A stretch of DNA of 64,000 nucleotides from Rothia amarae (lineage in GTDB: Bacteria; Actinomycetota; Actinomycetes; Actinomycetales; Micrococcaceae), in NCBI RefSeq assembly GCF_014705945.2, contig NZ_CP061538.1:1860001-1924000 (forward strand). Reading direction: 5' to 3'. The position numbers and the translations under genes were made by a program. A model generated the notes under the pieces. That model was not told where the DNA came from. It did no database searches and worked only from the letters and a program-made list of their open reading frames with translations. Below, piece after piece: positions 36,202 through 45,112 of the stretch. How positions within the stretch are numbered: position 1 is the first letter of the stretch; every line of letters starts with the position of its first letter.

Positions 36202-36235
36202 AAAGATTCCTCGCACCTCGCGGGGGGGAATCTTT
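36202..36235 (-). terminator. Hairpin downstream of DUF3499 gene
   Basis: AAAGATTCC and GGAATCTTT form a 9-bp stem around a 16-base loop containing a seven-G run (36222-36228). On the minus strand it is followed by TTTTCGTATTT. It lies 12 bp after the DUF3499 stop and before the L,D-transpeptidase. Confidence 0.6.
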
Positions 36236-36246
36236 GCATACAGGTG

Positions 36247-36471
36247 TTAGAGGGAGGAAGACTCAGAGCCGAGACCGTGATCTCGAACTACTTCCCACCC
36301 CTGAGGGGCGGTGAGACGATCGGCATGGAATTCGCACAAATCGTAGGCATGGGGTTCACGATGTTCGGAGAGTGCACCAATAATCGCCTTAGACTCGCTG
36401 TAGGCGTAGTACAGGGTGAAGACCGCTTCTCGTGAGCATGTCTGGCGTGAACAGGAACGAGCCTGAGCCAT
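36247..36471 (-). CDS. DUF3499 family protein
   Basis: A 74-residue protein of an actinobacteria-specific family. The pattern is diagnostic: RSCSRQTCSREAVFTLYYAYSESKAIIG, then HREPHAYDLCEFHADRLTAPQGWEVVR. Two Cys pairs and two His could bind a metal, but no function is established. AAAGGA lies about ten bases before the ATG. It directly follows whiB on the same strand (18-bp gap), the arrangement seen in many actinobacteria next to the whiB2/whmD gene. Confidence 0.93.
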   Translation of the reverse strand: MAQARSCSRQTCSREAVFTLYYAYSESKAIIGALSEHREPHAYDLCEFHADRLTAPQGWEVVRDHGLGSESSSL

Positions 36472-36489
36472 GTCAAAAAATCCTTTACT

Positions 36490-36963
36490 TTAGACTGCCT
36501 GCTTGCGCAGACGACGACGCTCGCGTTCTGAGAGACCACCCCAGATACCAAAACGTTCATCATTTTCCATAGCGTACTCTAAGCATGCTTCGCGCACTGG
36601 GCACTGACTGCACACGCGTTTTGCATCCCGCGTGGAGCCGCCTTTTTCAGGAAAGAAAGCTTCAGGGTCGGTCTGGGCGCAAAGGGCGTCTGCCTGCCAT
36701 GCTAGCTCACCTTCTTCGCCGTCTGTACTGTATAGACCAGCAGCTTGCTCCCAGAGAGAAAGTGCTTCTGGGTCAGATGAGAACAAGTCAATGTTCTTTT
36801 GGTGTATTGCCTGTTGTTGAGGCTTTTGAGGCGAATCTGCCGCAGCGAGAAACGCGTTTGCCTGTTCTTCGAGGTATTGAGCCGAGTGCATAGTATTTTG
36901 CTGGGCTTTATAACTCAAGCTTTCGGTATTTTCACCATTTGCTTGGGGGGAGTACAAGCCCAT
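36490..36963 (-). CDS. WhiB-family iron-sulfur transcriptional regulator (WhiB2/WhmD-like)
   Basis: About 157 residues from ATG 36963 (GAAGGG upstream); an in-frame start at 37014 is possible. The C-terminal half has the four-Cys cluster ligands (DALCAQTDPEAFFPEKGGS, VCSQCPVREACLEYA), the turn GIWGGLSERERRRLRK and a basic tail, all typical of the WhiB2/WhmD group that acts with sigma A in cell division and differentiation. The N-terminal 70 residues are Gln/Ala-rich and unlike the compact members of about 90 residues, so a later start (for example ATG at 36891) cannot be excluded. First gene of the whiB-DUF3499 pair. Confidence 0.92.
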   Translation of the reverse strand: MGLYSPQANGENTESLSYKAQQNTMHSAQYLEEQANAFLAAADSPQKPQQQAIHQKNIDLFSSDPEALSLWEQAAGLYSTDGEEGELAWQADALCAQTDPEAFFPEKGGSTRDAKRVCSQCPVREACLEYAMENDERFGIWGGLSERERRRLRKQAV

Positions 36964-37390
36964 TTTTCGTCCCTTCCGTATCCCTATTTTGGAGGTTTGA
37001 ACGTTGTTATCCAACGCAGGCGCATAACACCCTCAGAAATATCGGCATCCCTTTCCGCGGAGAGAGGGCAAACTGCGAAATTTGCTCAACCTCATGCATG
37101 CCATAGAACATGCAAGTCAATCCACGAAAAAGAGACACCGAAATTACTCTGCATATAATTACACGCGTGTAACGTGCGTTTCGTCAAGCTGAGGGAAAAA
37201 ATTTCCTCAAAATACGGGTAATAAACTCAAAAGTTTGAACATATTTGTGGTATTGATTCCAAATACTTGCAGAAACTTCATCCATATGCCGTTGAACAAC
37301 AAAAAGTGGGGAAATTGTTGATATTTCGGCGGCTGTCCGGAAAATTCTTGCAGTATTACATGGGGTGTTTTGTGGGTAAAATAGGGGCTC
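36964..37390. other. AT-rich intergenic region between divergent whiB and TIGR03089 gene
   Basis: The longest gene-free stretch of the window (about 427 bp). It should hold the promoters of both genes. A perfect TATAAT (37153-37158, plus strand) runs into the 14-bp palindrome TTACACGCGTGTAA. I see no convincing small coding frame, RNA gene or repeat in the rest, which is AT-rich from 37190 to 37390. Confidence 0.5.
37153..37171 (+). promoter_or_regulatory. TATAAT hexamer overlapping a 14-bp palindrome
   Basis: TATAAT at 37153-37158 and the perfect dyad TTACACGCGTGTAA at 37158-37171. No good TTGACA-like hexamer is seen 16-18 bp upstream, so promoter status is weak. The dyad could be a binding site for a dimeric regulator acting on whiB or the divergent gene. 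Confidence 0.3.
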
Positions 37391-38131
37391 ATGAGCGCAA
37401 ACACTTCTTCTTTCAAAAATCTTGAACAACTTTTTGTCACGGTGCGAAATTTTCAAACTCCCGCTTTGCTTTGGTACTCAGCTGCCAGCGAGCGCATCGA
37501 GCTTTCCGGCAGGGTGTTGGATAATTGGGTGAGCAAAAGTGCAAATTTTTTGGTGGATGAGTGCGATCTTGAATCAGGATCCCCCATTGATGTTCCCATG
37601 GGCGTTCATTGGCGGTCTTTAGTAATCGCCTTAGCGGCACTGCGTGTAGGCGCGACCATCTCTTTCGAGGTAGATTCTGCCGACGTTCTTTTTTCCTTTG
37701 ATTCTGCGGTGGTAGAAGCTTCAGATGCCGAGTATCCCGTGATTGTTGATAGGGGTTCTCTAGCTCCTCGGTTTATGGGCGAGGTACCTGCAGGGGCTCT
37801 TGATTTTTGTGCTGAGGTGAGAGCTTTTGGCGACGTCTATTCGGGGTTCGAGACGCCCGTGCCCAGCCGCGTTGCTATGGGCGGGCTGTCTTATAGTGCG
37901 TTGCTGGAGGCAGTTTCCACTCAGATTATTGCTCTTGGTGAGGAGTTGGGTTCGGCTTCTGCCGTTCAGTTTACTGCGCCTGCGGTTTTGACTGCTGACT
38001 ACCTGATTCAGGTTCTAGCGGCTGTGGCGATGGGGCGCGGTGTCGTGATCTTGGATCCGACGATTCAGTGGGAGCAAGCGAAGGTTGAGCAGATTCTTGC
38101 CCAGGAACGGGCGGTACCACTGGTCTCCTAA
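37391..38131 (+). CDS. TIGR03089 family protein (acyl/adenylate-ligase-like N-terminal fragment)
   Basis: A 246-residue actinobacterial protein resembling the N-terminal part of AMP-forming ligases but lacking the catalytic AMP-binding core. Family features: FQTPALLWYSAASERIELSGRVLDNWVSKSANFLVDE near 20-57, then IALAALRVGATISFE near 81, and VQFTAPAVLTADYLIQVLAAVAMGRGVVILDP near 195-226. Function is not established. In other actinobacteria the gene lies near the LCP gene and purE-purK, as here. It is convergent with GtrA, with repeat copy B between them. Confidence 0.85.
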   Translation: MSANTSSFKNLEQLFVTVRNFQTPALLWYSAASERIELSGRVLDNWVSKSANFLVDECDLESGSPIDVPMGVHWRSLVIALAALRVGATISFEVDSADVLFSFDSAVVEASDAEYPVIVDRGSLAPRFMGEVPAGALDFCAEVRAFGDVYSGFETPVPSRVAMGGLSYSALLEAVSTQIIALGEELGSASAVQFTAPAVLTADYLIQVLAAVAMGRGVVILDPTIQWEQAKVEQILAQERAVPLVS

Positions 38132-38179
38132 GGAATGAGAGATACTATCCTTCCGCAGTGAATTCGTTTCAAGGTAAAA

Positions 38180-38292
38180 ACCCAGCAAGCGCAGCGCAAA
38201 GATGAAGTGGCTGGGTCTGGCATGAATCGCATTAGTGAGCGTTAGCGAACCCATGCGAGAAGGTTAGTTCACCGTTGCCGCGCTTGCTGGGT
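38180..38292 (-). repeat. Structured intergenic repeat, copy B
   Basis: 113-bp element in the convergent gap between the TIGR03089 and GtrA genes, inverted relative to copies A and C. A perfect 13-bp outer stem (ACCCAGCAAGCGC with its complement) and the inner stem GTGAA/TTCAT flank the core. Read on the minus strand, the core runs AACCTTCTCGCATGG, TTCGCTAACGCTCA and ATTCATGCCAGACCCAGCCA, nearly identical to copy A at the first block and to copy C at the last two. Confidence 0.85.
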
Positions 38293-38318
38293 GGCGAATA
38301 GAGCCCTGTAAAAGAACT

Positions 38319-38870
38319 TTAACGCTTTTTCATGTCGGGGGTAATCACCGGGAGTTTGCCGGTCATGGCATCGGTGGCTTCGTCTAAGAAACGCGCGATG
38401 GATTCTTCACGGGTGCTCTCTTCCTTGCCCTTGTCTTTTCCAAAGACCCAGAAGCGGTACATGAAGTAGCGAACGATGGTTCCTAGGACGGTACCGATGA
38501 TGGTACCTGAGATAAAGGATGCGGTAGCGGATGTAAGGCCCAGGGCGTAGTAGCTGACCAGCACGCAGGCTAATTCCACGCCGATACCGATGGCGTTGAC
38601 GATGGCGAATTCCGCCGCTTCACGCCATTTGTTCTCGGTACGCTTTTCGCGGAAGGTCCAGAGGCGGTTCATCACCCAGGAGAAGATGGTGGCGATGATA
38701 CCAGCGATGACTTTTGCTTTACCGTGGGAATCTGCCATGACCGAGTGCATGAGCGTCCATGTAACGGTTGCGTTGACGATGAATGCCAAACCGCCGACTG
38801 TAGCGAACTTGAGAACCTCTTTGATGAAGAGATGCCAGACATATGTGAAGCGTTCGCGAAGATTAGACAC
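38319..38870 (-). CDS. GtrA-family membrane protein
   Basis: A 183-residue protein with four membrane helices in the GtrA pattern: FATVGGLAFIVNATVTWTL near 22-40, KVIAGIIATIFSWVMNRLWTFRE near 54-76 (the conserved NRxWTFR), ELACVLVSYYALGL and ISGTIIGTVLGTIVRYFMYRFWVF. Homologs are proposed to flip polyprenyl-phosphate sugars or support glycosylation of surface polymers. A charged cytoplasmic tail of 45 residues follows. In actinobacteria it is often beside purK, as here (divergent, 196-bp gap including the purK start region). Confidence 0.9.
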   Translation of the reverse strand: MSNLRERFTYVWHLFIKEVLKFATVGGLAFIVNATVTWTLMHSVMADSHGKAKVIAGIIATIFSWVMNRLWTFREKRTENKWREAAEFAIVNAIGIGVELACVLVSYYALGLTSATASFISGTIIGTVLGTIVRYFMYRFWVFGKDKGKEESTREESIARFLDEATDAMTGKLPVITPDMKKR

Positions 38871-39066
38871 TCAAACCCCTGTGGTGATTCTGTTGAAGAC
38901 AATTCCCCTATTTTAGTGGCACGCTTGGCATTTTAGCCCCTTATCGACAGGGCATGAGGGATTTTTTTCAAGATGTAAAGTCTGCTATGTCATTCTTCGA
39001 GGGAAATCTTGAGCATTTTTTCTTTCAAGGTGAAGAACACGGTAGCCTAAAGGGGTGATTTACCCT

Positions 39067-40251
39067 GTGACTGGACCAAAAATTGGCGTTGTTGGCGGCG
39101 GGCAGCTTGCTCGCATGATGGCTCCTGCAGCTCATGAGCTCGGCTTTGATTTAGAAATTCTTGCTGAGTCTGAGGATGTGTGCGCGGTACAGGTTGTGCC
39201 GCACGCTCCTGTGGGCGACTATAAAGATTTTGATGTTCTCTTGAACTTTGCACGCGATAAAGATGTGCTGACGTTCGATCATGAGCACGTCCCTACTGAT
39301 TTCTTACAGAGACTGATTGACGAAGGGGTCAATGTTCAGCCCCGCCCAGGTGCGCTGGTGCATGCTCAGGATAAATTGGAGATGCGCAGGGCTGTTGAAC
39401 GCTTGGGTCTGCCTAACCCTCGGTGGGCAGAGGTGAAAACCCTCGATGAACTGCTGTCCTTTGGCGATGAAATTGGTTGGCCGGTCGTCCTCAAAACTCC
39501 GCGTGGCGGTTATGACGGCAAGGGCGTTTTGGTGCTCGATGACGCCGATCAGGCGCGCGGTGCCGACGTCGCCCGTTGGTTCGAGCAGCTCCCCGAACGC
39601 ACTGATTTCTCCTCTTTGCTGGCGGAGGAAAAAGTTCCCTTTACTCGTGAGCTGTCAGCTTTGGTGGCGCGCCGAGATTCTGATGAGGTCAAAGCCTGGC
39701 CTGTTGCCGAATCAATTCAGGTGAATTCGGTGTGCGATGAGGTTATCGCCCCTGCGCCCGGTATTTCAGCAGAAACTGCCCAGGCGGCGTCGCAGGCAGC
39801 GATTACCCTCGCTACTGAGCTAGGCGTGACCGGTGTGATGGCGGCTGAACTTTTTGAGGTTCCCGGCAGCGCGCAAGGATTCTTAGTGAATGAGCTTGCT
39901 ATGCGCCCGCATAACTCTGGGCACTGGACTCAGGACGGCTCCGTTACCAGTCAGTTTGAGCAGCATCTTCGTGCAGTTCTCAATCTTCCCTTGGGTGCTA
40001 CTGAGGTCAAGGGTGAAGTTGCCATCATGAAAAACTTCTTGGGCGGAAGCAATGAAGATATTTTCGGCATGTACCCTGCTGCTCTCGAAGAAGATCCCCG
40101 TGCCAAGATTCATTTTTATGGCAAGGGCGTGCGTGCCGGGCGCAAGATTGGTCACGTCAATATTGGCGGGAAATCCGATCAGGTCGAGGAACTACGTCAG
40201 GCAGCAACCCGCGTCACCAATATACTCTCCCACGGAACCGCAGAACTTTAG
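39067..40251 (+). CDS. purK: 5-(carboxyamino)imidazole ribonucleotide synthase
   Basis: About 394 residues; ATP-grasp enzyme converting AIR, bicarbonate and ATP to N5-CAIR in purine synthesis. Motifs: IGVVGGGQLARMMAPAAHELG at the N-terminus, LTFDHEHVPTDFL, GWPVVLKTPRGGYDGKGV near 136-153, and FLVNELAMRPHNSGHWTQDGSVTSQFEQHLRAV near 280-312. The start chosen is GTG 39067, nine bases after AAAGGGGTG. GTG 39055 overlaps that ribosome site and is less likely. purE follows 63 bp later, with a small hairpin in the gap (GTCGCT/AGCGAC). Confidence 0.93.
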   Translation: MTGPKIGVVGGGQLARMMAPAAHELGFDLEILAESEDVCAVQVVPHAPVGDYKDFDVLLNFARDKDVLTFDHEHVPTDFLQRLIDEGVNVQPRPGALVHAQDKLEMRRAVERLGLPNPRWAEVKTLDELLSFGDEIGWPVVLKTPRGGYDGKGVLVLDDADQARGADVARWFEQLPERTDFSSLLAEEKVPFTRELSALVARRDSDEVKAWPVAESIQVNSVCDEVIAPAPGISAETAQAASQAAITLATELGVTGVMAAELFEVPGSAQGFLVNELAMRPHNSGHWTQDGSVTSQFEQHLRAVLNLPLGATEVKGEVAIMKNFLGGSNEDIFGMYPAALEEDPRAKIHFYGKGVRAGRKIGHVNIGGKSDQVEELRQAATRVTNILSHGTAEL

Positions 40252-40314
40252 ACCCTAAAAAATAGCTGACGGTCGCTGCTAGGTAGCGACATCATCCACA
40301 GAAAGGGGAGCCTC

Positions 40315-40938
40315 ATGAGCTCACCATACACCGCAGATGCACCTCTCGTTGGCATCGTTATGGGCTCAGATTCCGATTGGCCCACGATGGAAGCTGCCGC
40401 AGAAGTTCTCGAAGAATTCGGCATTCCCTACGAAGCCGATGTGGTCTCCGCGCACCGTATGCCTGAAGACATGATTTCTTACGGTAAGCAAGCAGCCGAA
40501 CGCGGCATCCGCGTTATTATCGCTGGCGCCGGCGGAGCGGCTCACCTGCCCGGTATGCTGGCATCTGTCACTCCTCTGCCCGTCATCGGTGTGCCAGTAC
40601 GCCTAAAGAACCTTGAGGGCATGGATTCTTTGCTATCTATTGTGCAGATGCCAGCCGGTGTGCCCGTAGCGACCGTTTCTATCAACGGCGCCCGCAACGC
40701 AGGACTGCTGGCTTTGCGCATCCTAGGTTCAGGAACCGACGATTTCGCCGAGCAGGTTCGTTCAGATCTCATGAATTTCGCCTCAGATCTTCGCCAGTCC
40801 GCTATGGACAAGGGCGCATCCTTGCGTACTAAGGTCTCCGAACGCTCGGATGAGGATGAGCAAAGCGAGCGTCGTGCAGCAGTGAAGCAGAGTGATTTGC
40901 TCGCTGGTGCAGACGATATTAAACCCTACGCTCCTTAG
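40315..40938 (+). CDS. purE: 5-(carboxyamino)imidazole ribonucleotide mutase
   Basis: A 207-residue class I PurE, moving the carboxyl of N5-CAIR to C4 to give CAIR. The substrate site [20 protein letters not shown] is at residues 13-32, with [11 protein letters not shown] near 43 and [26 protein letters not shown] near 70-95. A typical PurE is about 165 residues; this one has an extra charged tail of about 45 residues ([18 protein letters not shown]). The ATG follows AAAGGGGAG. Forms the purK-purE unit. Confidence 0.95.
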   Translation: MSSPYTADAPLVGIVMGSDSDWPTMEAAAEVLEEFGIPYEADVVSAHRMPEDMISYGKQAAERGIRVIIAGAGGAAHLPGMLASVTPLPVIGVPVRLKNLEGMDSLLSIVQMPAGVPVATVSINGARNAGLLALRILGSGTDDFAEQVRSDLMNFASDLRQSAMDKGASLRTKVSERSDEDEQSERRAAVKQSDLLAGADDIKPYAP

Positions 40939-41080
40939 CATTAACATTCCCACACGTGAAAATTTGCACCTCGTATGAAGCTAGGATTTTCCGGGGTGTT
41001 CACAGAATATTTTTGTAGGCTGGTCGAGAAGACATGCTGTTATCTTCTCGACCACCGCAGTTTAACCAGCAGGAGTTACC

Positions 41081-42703
41081 GTGCACAGCGAAGACTTTAA
41101 CGACGTGCGTCCAGCACCTCGGAAGGGATCTGCTCAGCAAGAGTCAGCTCGTGGGACCCGGCAAAGGCAGTCTCGTCAACCGGTTATTTCAGCAACCAGA
41201 GTGCGGGGGCAAAAACTAGGGCAGGAGTCTTTCTCAGACCCCATTAATTACCCTGAATTTTCTTCAGACAGCACCAAGGTTAAACGTGCCTGGCTGTTCA
41301 TGGCTCTCACCTTTTTTATCCCCGGAGCTGTGCAGCTGATTACCGATAGAAAGACACTGGGACGACGCGCTCTCACCGTGACTTTAACGGTGTGGGCTGT
41401 GGTTCTGCTGGCGATCGTTTTGGCAGTAGTTCGACGCACCTGGTTATTTTCGCTATTTACCCATAACTTCACCCTGGTCGCGCTGGTCATTGCGCTCGTG
41501 GTCTTGGGACTGGGTTGGCTCTATCTTTTTCTCGATACCTTGCGCGTCATCAAGGTTCGGCAGCTTCCTCAGAGGGCTAAAGTTCCAGTGATTCTCGGTT
41601 TGGCTGCCATGATGTTGGTGGTCGGCGGCGGGATTGGCTACACGGCATACGTTGCTAATACGGGCCGTGGCGCGCTCAATAAAATCTTTGCTGGTGGTAC
41701 CGATCTCAAAGAAGAAAACGGGCGTTACAACATTCTGCTCATGGGTGGCGACGCCGGTGCCGACCGCGTGGGTCGCCGTCCAGACTCAATGACGGTGGTA
41801 TCCATTGACGCCGATACCGGTCAAGCGGTCACTATTTCGGTTCCACGTAACACTCAGAATGCGCCGTTTTCTCCTAACTCGCCACTCTGGCAGGTCTACC
41901 CCGAAGGCTTCAATTGCGGAGACGAGTGTATTATCAATGCGCTCTACACCGATGTGATGCAGAATCATCAGGACCTCTATCCCGATTCCAATGATCCCGG
42001 GGCTGAGGCGACTATGGACGCCGTCTCGGGTGTGTTGGGCATTGAGGTCAACAATTACATGCTGATTGATATGGACGGTTTCGCCCAGCTCATTGATGCT
42101 CTAGGAGGCATCACTATTGATGTGGGTGGTCGTGTTCCCATCGGTGGCGGTACTGATTTGATGACCGGTCAAAAGAACCCCATCGACGGTTATATCGAGC
42201 CTGGAGTGCAGAAGCTCGATGGCTTCCATGCTCTGTGGTACGCGCGCTCCCGCGAAGGCGCCACCGACTACGAGCGTGAGGCGCGGCAACGCTGTGTTCA
42301 GGCAGCTATGCTTAAGCAGATGAATCCCACCAACGTCCTCTCCAAGTTCGGTGATATTGCCGCCTCTGGTGAGCAAATTGTCGAAACTAATATTCCCGAA
42401 AATTCGTTGAGCGGTCTTGCTGATATAGGTTTGAAGTCCAAGGACTTCCCGCTGATTCAGTACGCTGCAGGTCCGCCTTACTACAGTGATACGTTCCCCA
42501 CCTACCCCGATTTTGATCAGCTCCATGCCGATGTGCAGAAGGTACTGCAGGACTCTAAGGACGGCATCCAGCCCTCTGGCGTAGCAGAAAATGCTGGGTT
42601 CTTTGGAGGAGATACATCAGCTCAGGGGGCTCCGCTGACGTCAACAGTGGAGATTCAGACCGTAGCCGAGCTCTCGGAAAACGGTACTTGTTCGGTTCCC
42701 TAA
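41081..42703 (+). CDS. LytR-CpsA-Psr (LCP) family glycopolymer transferase
   Basis: A 540-residue membrane protein. A basic cytoplasmic N-terminus (about 65 residues) precedes helices near 67-85, 90-115 and 125-150, and one near 165-185 that leads to the extracellular LCP domain: YNILLMGGDAGADRVGRRPDSMTVVSIDADTG (with the Arg-Asp phosphate-binding residues), ISVPRNTQ, LIDMDGFAQLIDALGGITIDV, and GFHALWYARSREGATDYEREARQR. LCP enzymes attach secondary polymers to peptidoglycan. The multi-helix N-terminus is longer than the usual single anchor. GTG start after CAGGAG. Confidence 0.92.
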   Translation: MHSEDFNDVRPAPRKGSAQQESARGTRQRQSRQPVISATRVRGQKLGQESFSDPINYPEFSSDSTKVKRAWLFMALTFFIPGAVQLITDRKTLGRRALTVTLTVWAVVLLAIVLAVVRRTWLFSLFTHNFTLVALVIALVVLGLGWLYLFLDTLRVIKVRQLPQRAKVPVILGLAAMMLVVGGGIGYTAYVANTGRGALNKIFAGGTDLKEENGRYNILLMGGDAGADRVGRRPDSMTVVSIDADTGQAVTISVPRNTQNAPFSPNSPLWQVYPEGFNCGDECIINALYTDVMQNHQDLYPDSNDPGAEATMDAVSGVLGIEVNNYMLIDMDGFAQLIDALGGITIDVGGRVPIGGGTDLMTGQKNPIDGYIEPGVQKLDGFHALWYARSREGATDYEREARQRCVQAAMLKQMNPTNVLSKFGDIAASGEQIVETNIPENSLSGLADIGLKSKDFPLIQYAAGPPYYSDTFPTYPDFDQLHADVQKVLQDSKDGIQPSGVAENAGFFGGDTSAQGAPLTSTVEIQTVAELSENGTCSVP

Positions 42704-42733
42704 ACCCCAGGTGAACCCGGTAAGCTGGGTTGC

Positions 42734-43789
42734 ATGAGTAATATTCTGCAGTCAGAAGTATGGGCTAAATTTCAGGAGTCAAACGGCCACCGGGTCTTCC
42801 GCGGTGAAGGTGACGGATGGCGCTATATCGCTACCTTAGAGGGCGGTAAGACCGGGCGTTATCTGTATGCCCCGTACGGACCTGAAGCAAACAGCGCTGC
42901 AGCGTTTGATGAGGCAATTGCTGATTTGAAGCGCGTGGCTGCAGAGAATAAATGCTGGTTTATTCGAGTGGAACCTACGGACTCCTCCATCTGGGGTGAA
43001 GGCTCTGGCGAGGAGTTCTTGAAGAATCGCGGGTTCAAACTGTCGCCTCGTCAGATTCAACCCGGTCACACTCAGGTGATTGATTTGGAGCAGTCTGAAG
43101 AAGAGATTCTCAAGGCAATGCGCCCCACCAACCGCAACCTGCACCGCAATATCCACAAAAAGGGTGTGACGTTCGAGGTTTCCCATAACCCCGAGGACAT
43201 CGACATCCTCACCAAGTATTTAGAGCAGACCGCTCAGCGCAACGATTTTAACCGCCAGCAGGACGACTATCTCAAGCAAGTAGCGCGCGTCCTGATGCCT
43301 GAAGACGCCGCGCGGCTCATCATTATTCGCAGCGAAAATGGTGAAGCTATCGGCTCCACGTTTGTCTACGATTCGGATGATACACGCACCTACGCTCACG
43401 CGAGCTACTCGTTTGAGCACCGCAAGCTCAGCGCTAATAACCCGCTGGTCACCACCATGATTTTTGATGCCAAGAAGAAGGGTCTGAAATATGTAGACCT
43501 CTTTGGCATCGCCCCTAACGATGATCCCGACCACGAGTGGGCAGGCTTCACCAAATTCAAGAAATCATTTGGCGGACGCTCAGTGGCTTATCCTGGCACC
43601 TGGGATTTGCCGGTTTCGACTAACGGCTATCGCGCTTACGAGGGAATTCGTGCCGCTCGTGAAAGCCTGGGCAAGGCACAGAAGACCGCACGCCAGCAGG
43701 TTATCCCCCAGGCTAAAAAGCTGGCGGGTAAGGCGAAAAATACCGCGGCATCCGTGGTAAGCACGGCTAAGGCTCGCCTGAAGAAATAG
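42734..43789 (+). CDS. FemAB-type peptidyltransferase (peptidoglycan bridge family)
   Basis: A 351-residue GNAT-fold protein of the FemX/MurM/lipid II:glycine glycyltransferase group, which add amino acids from aminoacyl-tRNA to the stem peptide. Seen: ILQSEVWAKFQESNGHRVFRG near 4-24, MRPTNRNLHRNIHKKGVTFEV near 129-149 and the C-terminal GNAT half (IGSTFVYDSDDTRTYAHASYSFEHRKLSANNPLVTTMIFDAKKKGLKYVDLFG). The last 45 residues are Lys/Ala-rich, helical and basic, beyond the usual domain. It lies 30 bp after the LCP gene, both acting on the cell wall. Confidence 0.9.
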   Translation: MSNILQSEVWAKFQESNGHRVFRGEGDGWRYIATLEGGKTGRYLYAPYGPEANSAAAFDEAIADLKRVAAENKCWFIRVEPTDSSIWGEGSGEEFLKNRGFKLSPRQIQPGHTQVIDLEQSEEEILKAMRPTNRNLHRNIHKKGVTFEVSHNPEDIDILTKYLEQTAQRNDFNRQQDDYLKQVARVLMPEDAARLIIIRSENGEAIGSTFVYDSDDTRTYAHASYSFEHRKLSANNPLVTTMIFDAKKKGLKYVDLFGIAPNDDPDHEWAGFTKFKKSFGGRSVAYPGTWDLPVSTNGYRAYEGIRAARESLGKAQKTARQQVIPQAKKLAGKAKNTAASVVSTAKARLKK

Positions 43790-43806
43790 GTAAAAACGCT
43801 CTTTAG

Positions 43807-43842
43807 AGAGAAAGGCTCCACATGCAGGTGGAGCCTTTCTCT
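43807..43842. terminator. Bidirectional terminator between FemAB-type gene and glpX
   Basis: A perfect 15-bp stem (AGAGAAAGGCTCCAC with its complement) and six-base loop between convergent genes, with T-rich sequence on the plus side (43854 on) and A/T-rich sequence on the other. Confidence 0.85.
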
Positions 43843-43875
43843 ATGCCTAAATTTCTCTATGCCCACATATTGGGT

Positions 43876-44913
43876 TTAGAAATCGTATTCATCGGTCATA
43901 CGAACTTCAGACTTACGGTTGAGGAGCTTATCCCAGCGGCTCAAATCGTGCTGAGCTTCGACCGTACGGACGGTACCTGACTGCGCACGCATAACGATTG
44001 AATGGGTAGTAATGGTCTTACGTCCGTATCGAACGCCGCGTAGCAACTTGCCATCGGTGATACCGGTTGCTGCAAAGAAGCAGTTATCCGAGGTCACCAA
44101 ATCATCGGTGGTAAGCACGCGGTCGAGGTCGTGACCAGCGTCCAATGCCTTCTGTTTCTCGGCGTCATCGGTAGGAGCCAGGCGACCCTGAATAATTCCA
44201 CCTGTTGCTTTGATAGCGCAGGCAGCGACAATACCCTCAGGAGTTCCGCCGGTTCCCATCATCAAATCGACGCCGGTACCGTGGCGAACAGCGGCAATCG
44301 CGCCGGCGACATCGCCGTCCAATATCATGCGAGTACGCGCACCGGTTTCGCGGATTTCTTCAATGAGCTTGGCGTGACGCGGGCGATCGAGTACGCACAC
44401 GGTGAGCTGATTGACCGGCTTGCCCAAAGCTTTAGCGGTCAAGTGCAGGTTCTGTTTAACCGGCAAACGCAAGTCCACCAAATCAGCAGCGTCGGGACCA
44501 ACTACAAGTTTTTCCATGTAGAACACTGCAGAAGGATCAAACATGGTTCCGCCGTCTGCCACAGCAAGAACTGATAAAGCGTTATCCATACCCAAAGCTG
44601 TGAGACGAGTGCCATCAATAGGATCTACCGCAACGTCAAACGCTGGACCGGTTCCATCGCCCACATATTCACCGTTGAATAGCATGGGAGCTTCATCTTT
44701 TTCACCTTCGCCGATAACGACCTGCCCATTAAAACGCACAGTAGAAAGACGGTAGCGCATCGCATCTACTGCTGCGCCGTCTGCTTTGTTTTTATCTCCT
44801 GCACCCACCCATGGTGCTGATGCGATAGCTGCTGCCTCTGTTGCTCGCACCAATTCCAACGCCAAGTTTCGATCTGAGTAAATTTCCTGCTGGCCAGTCA
44901 GATTTTCTGACAT
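43876..44913 (-). CDS. glpX: Class II fructose-1,6-bisphosphatase
   Basis: About 345 residues; the gluconeogenic enzyme hydrolysing fructose 1,6-bisphosphate. Motifs: [22 protein letters not shown] near residues 30-51, [29 protein letters not shown] (metal-binding DPIDG), [26 protein letters not shown]. The start chosen is ATG 44913, seven bases after GTGAGG; an upstream ATG at 44943 lacks a site. Divergent from the DUF4245 gene and close to fumC, the glpX-DUF4245-fum neighbourhood known in other actinobacteria. Confidence 0.95.
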   Translation of the reverse strand: MSENLTGQQEIYSDRNLALELVRATEAAAIASAPWVGAGDKNKADGAAVDAMRYRLSTVRFNGQVVIGEGEKDEAPMLFNGEYVGDGTGPAFDVAVDPIDGTRLTALGMDNALSVLAVADGGTMFDPSAVFYMEKLVVGPDAADLVDLRLPVKQNLHLTAKALGKPVNQLTVCVLDRPRHAKLIEEIRETGARTRMILDGDVAGAIAAVRHGTGVDLMMGTGGTPEGIVAACAIKATGGIIQGRLAPTDDAEKQKALDAGHDLDRVLTTDDLVTSDNCFFAATGITDGKLLRGVRYGRKTITTHSIVMRAQSGTVRTVEAQHDLSRWDKLLNRKSEVRMTDEYDF

Positions 44914-45112
44914 ATAATCCTCACCCTCGAGTATTCTGTCCATCGCTTATGCGGCGATTACTGAGCATCGTTGCTCTATGCTACTTCTCCACCATAGTTG
45001 GCTTAAGTCTCTGTCGCCTCTCTATAAGCTATTTTTAAGTAGATTTAGCGTTAATTTTGCACAAGCTCCCGCGCATTTAGATTTTTTGCTCGCTCTCAGG
45101 GACAATAAACGA

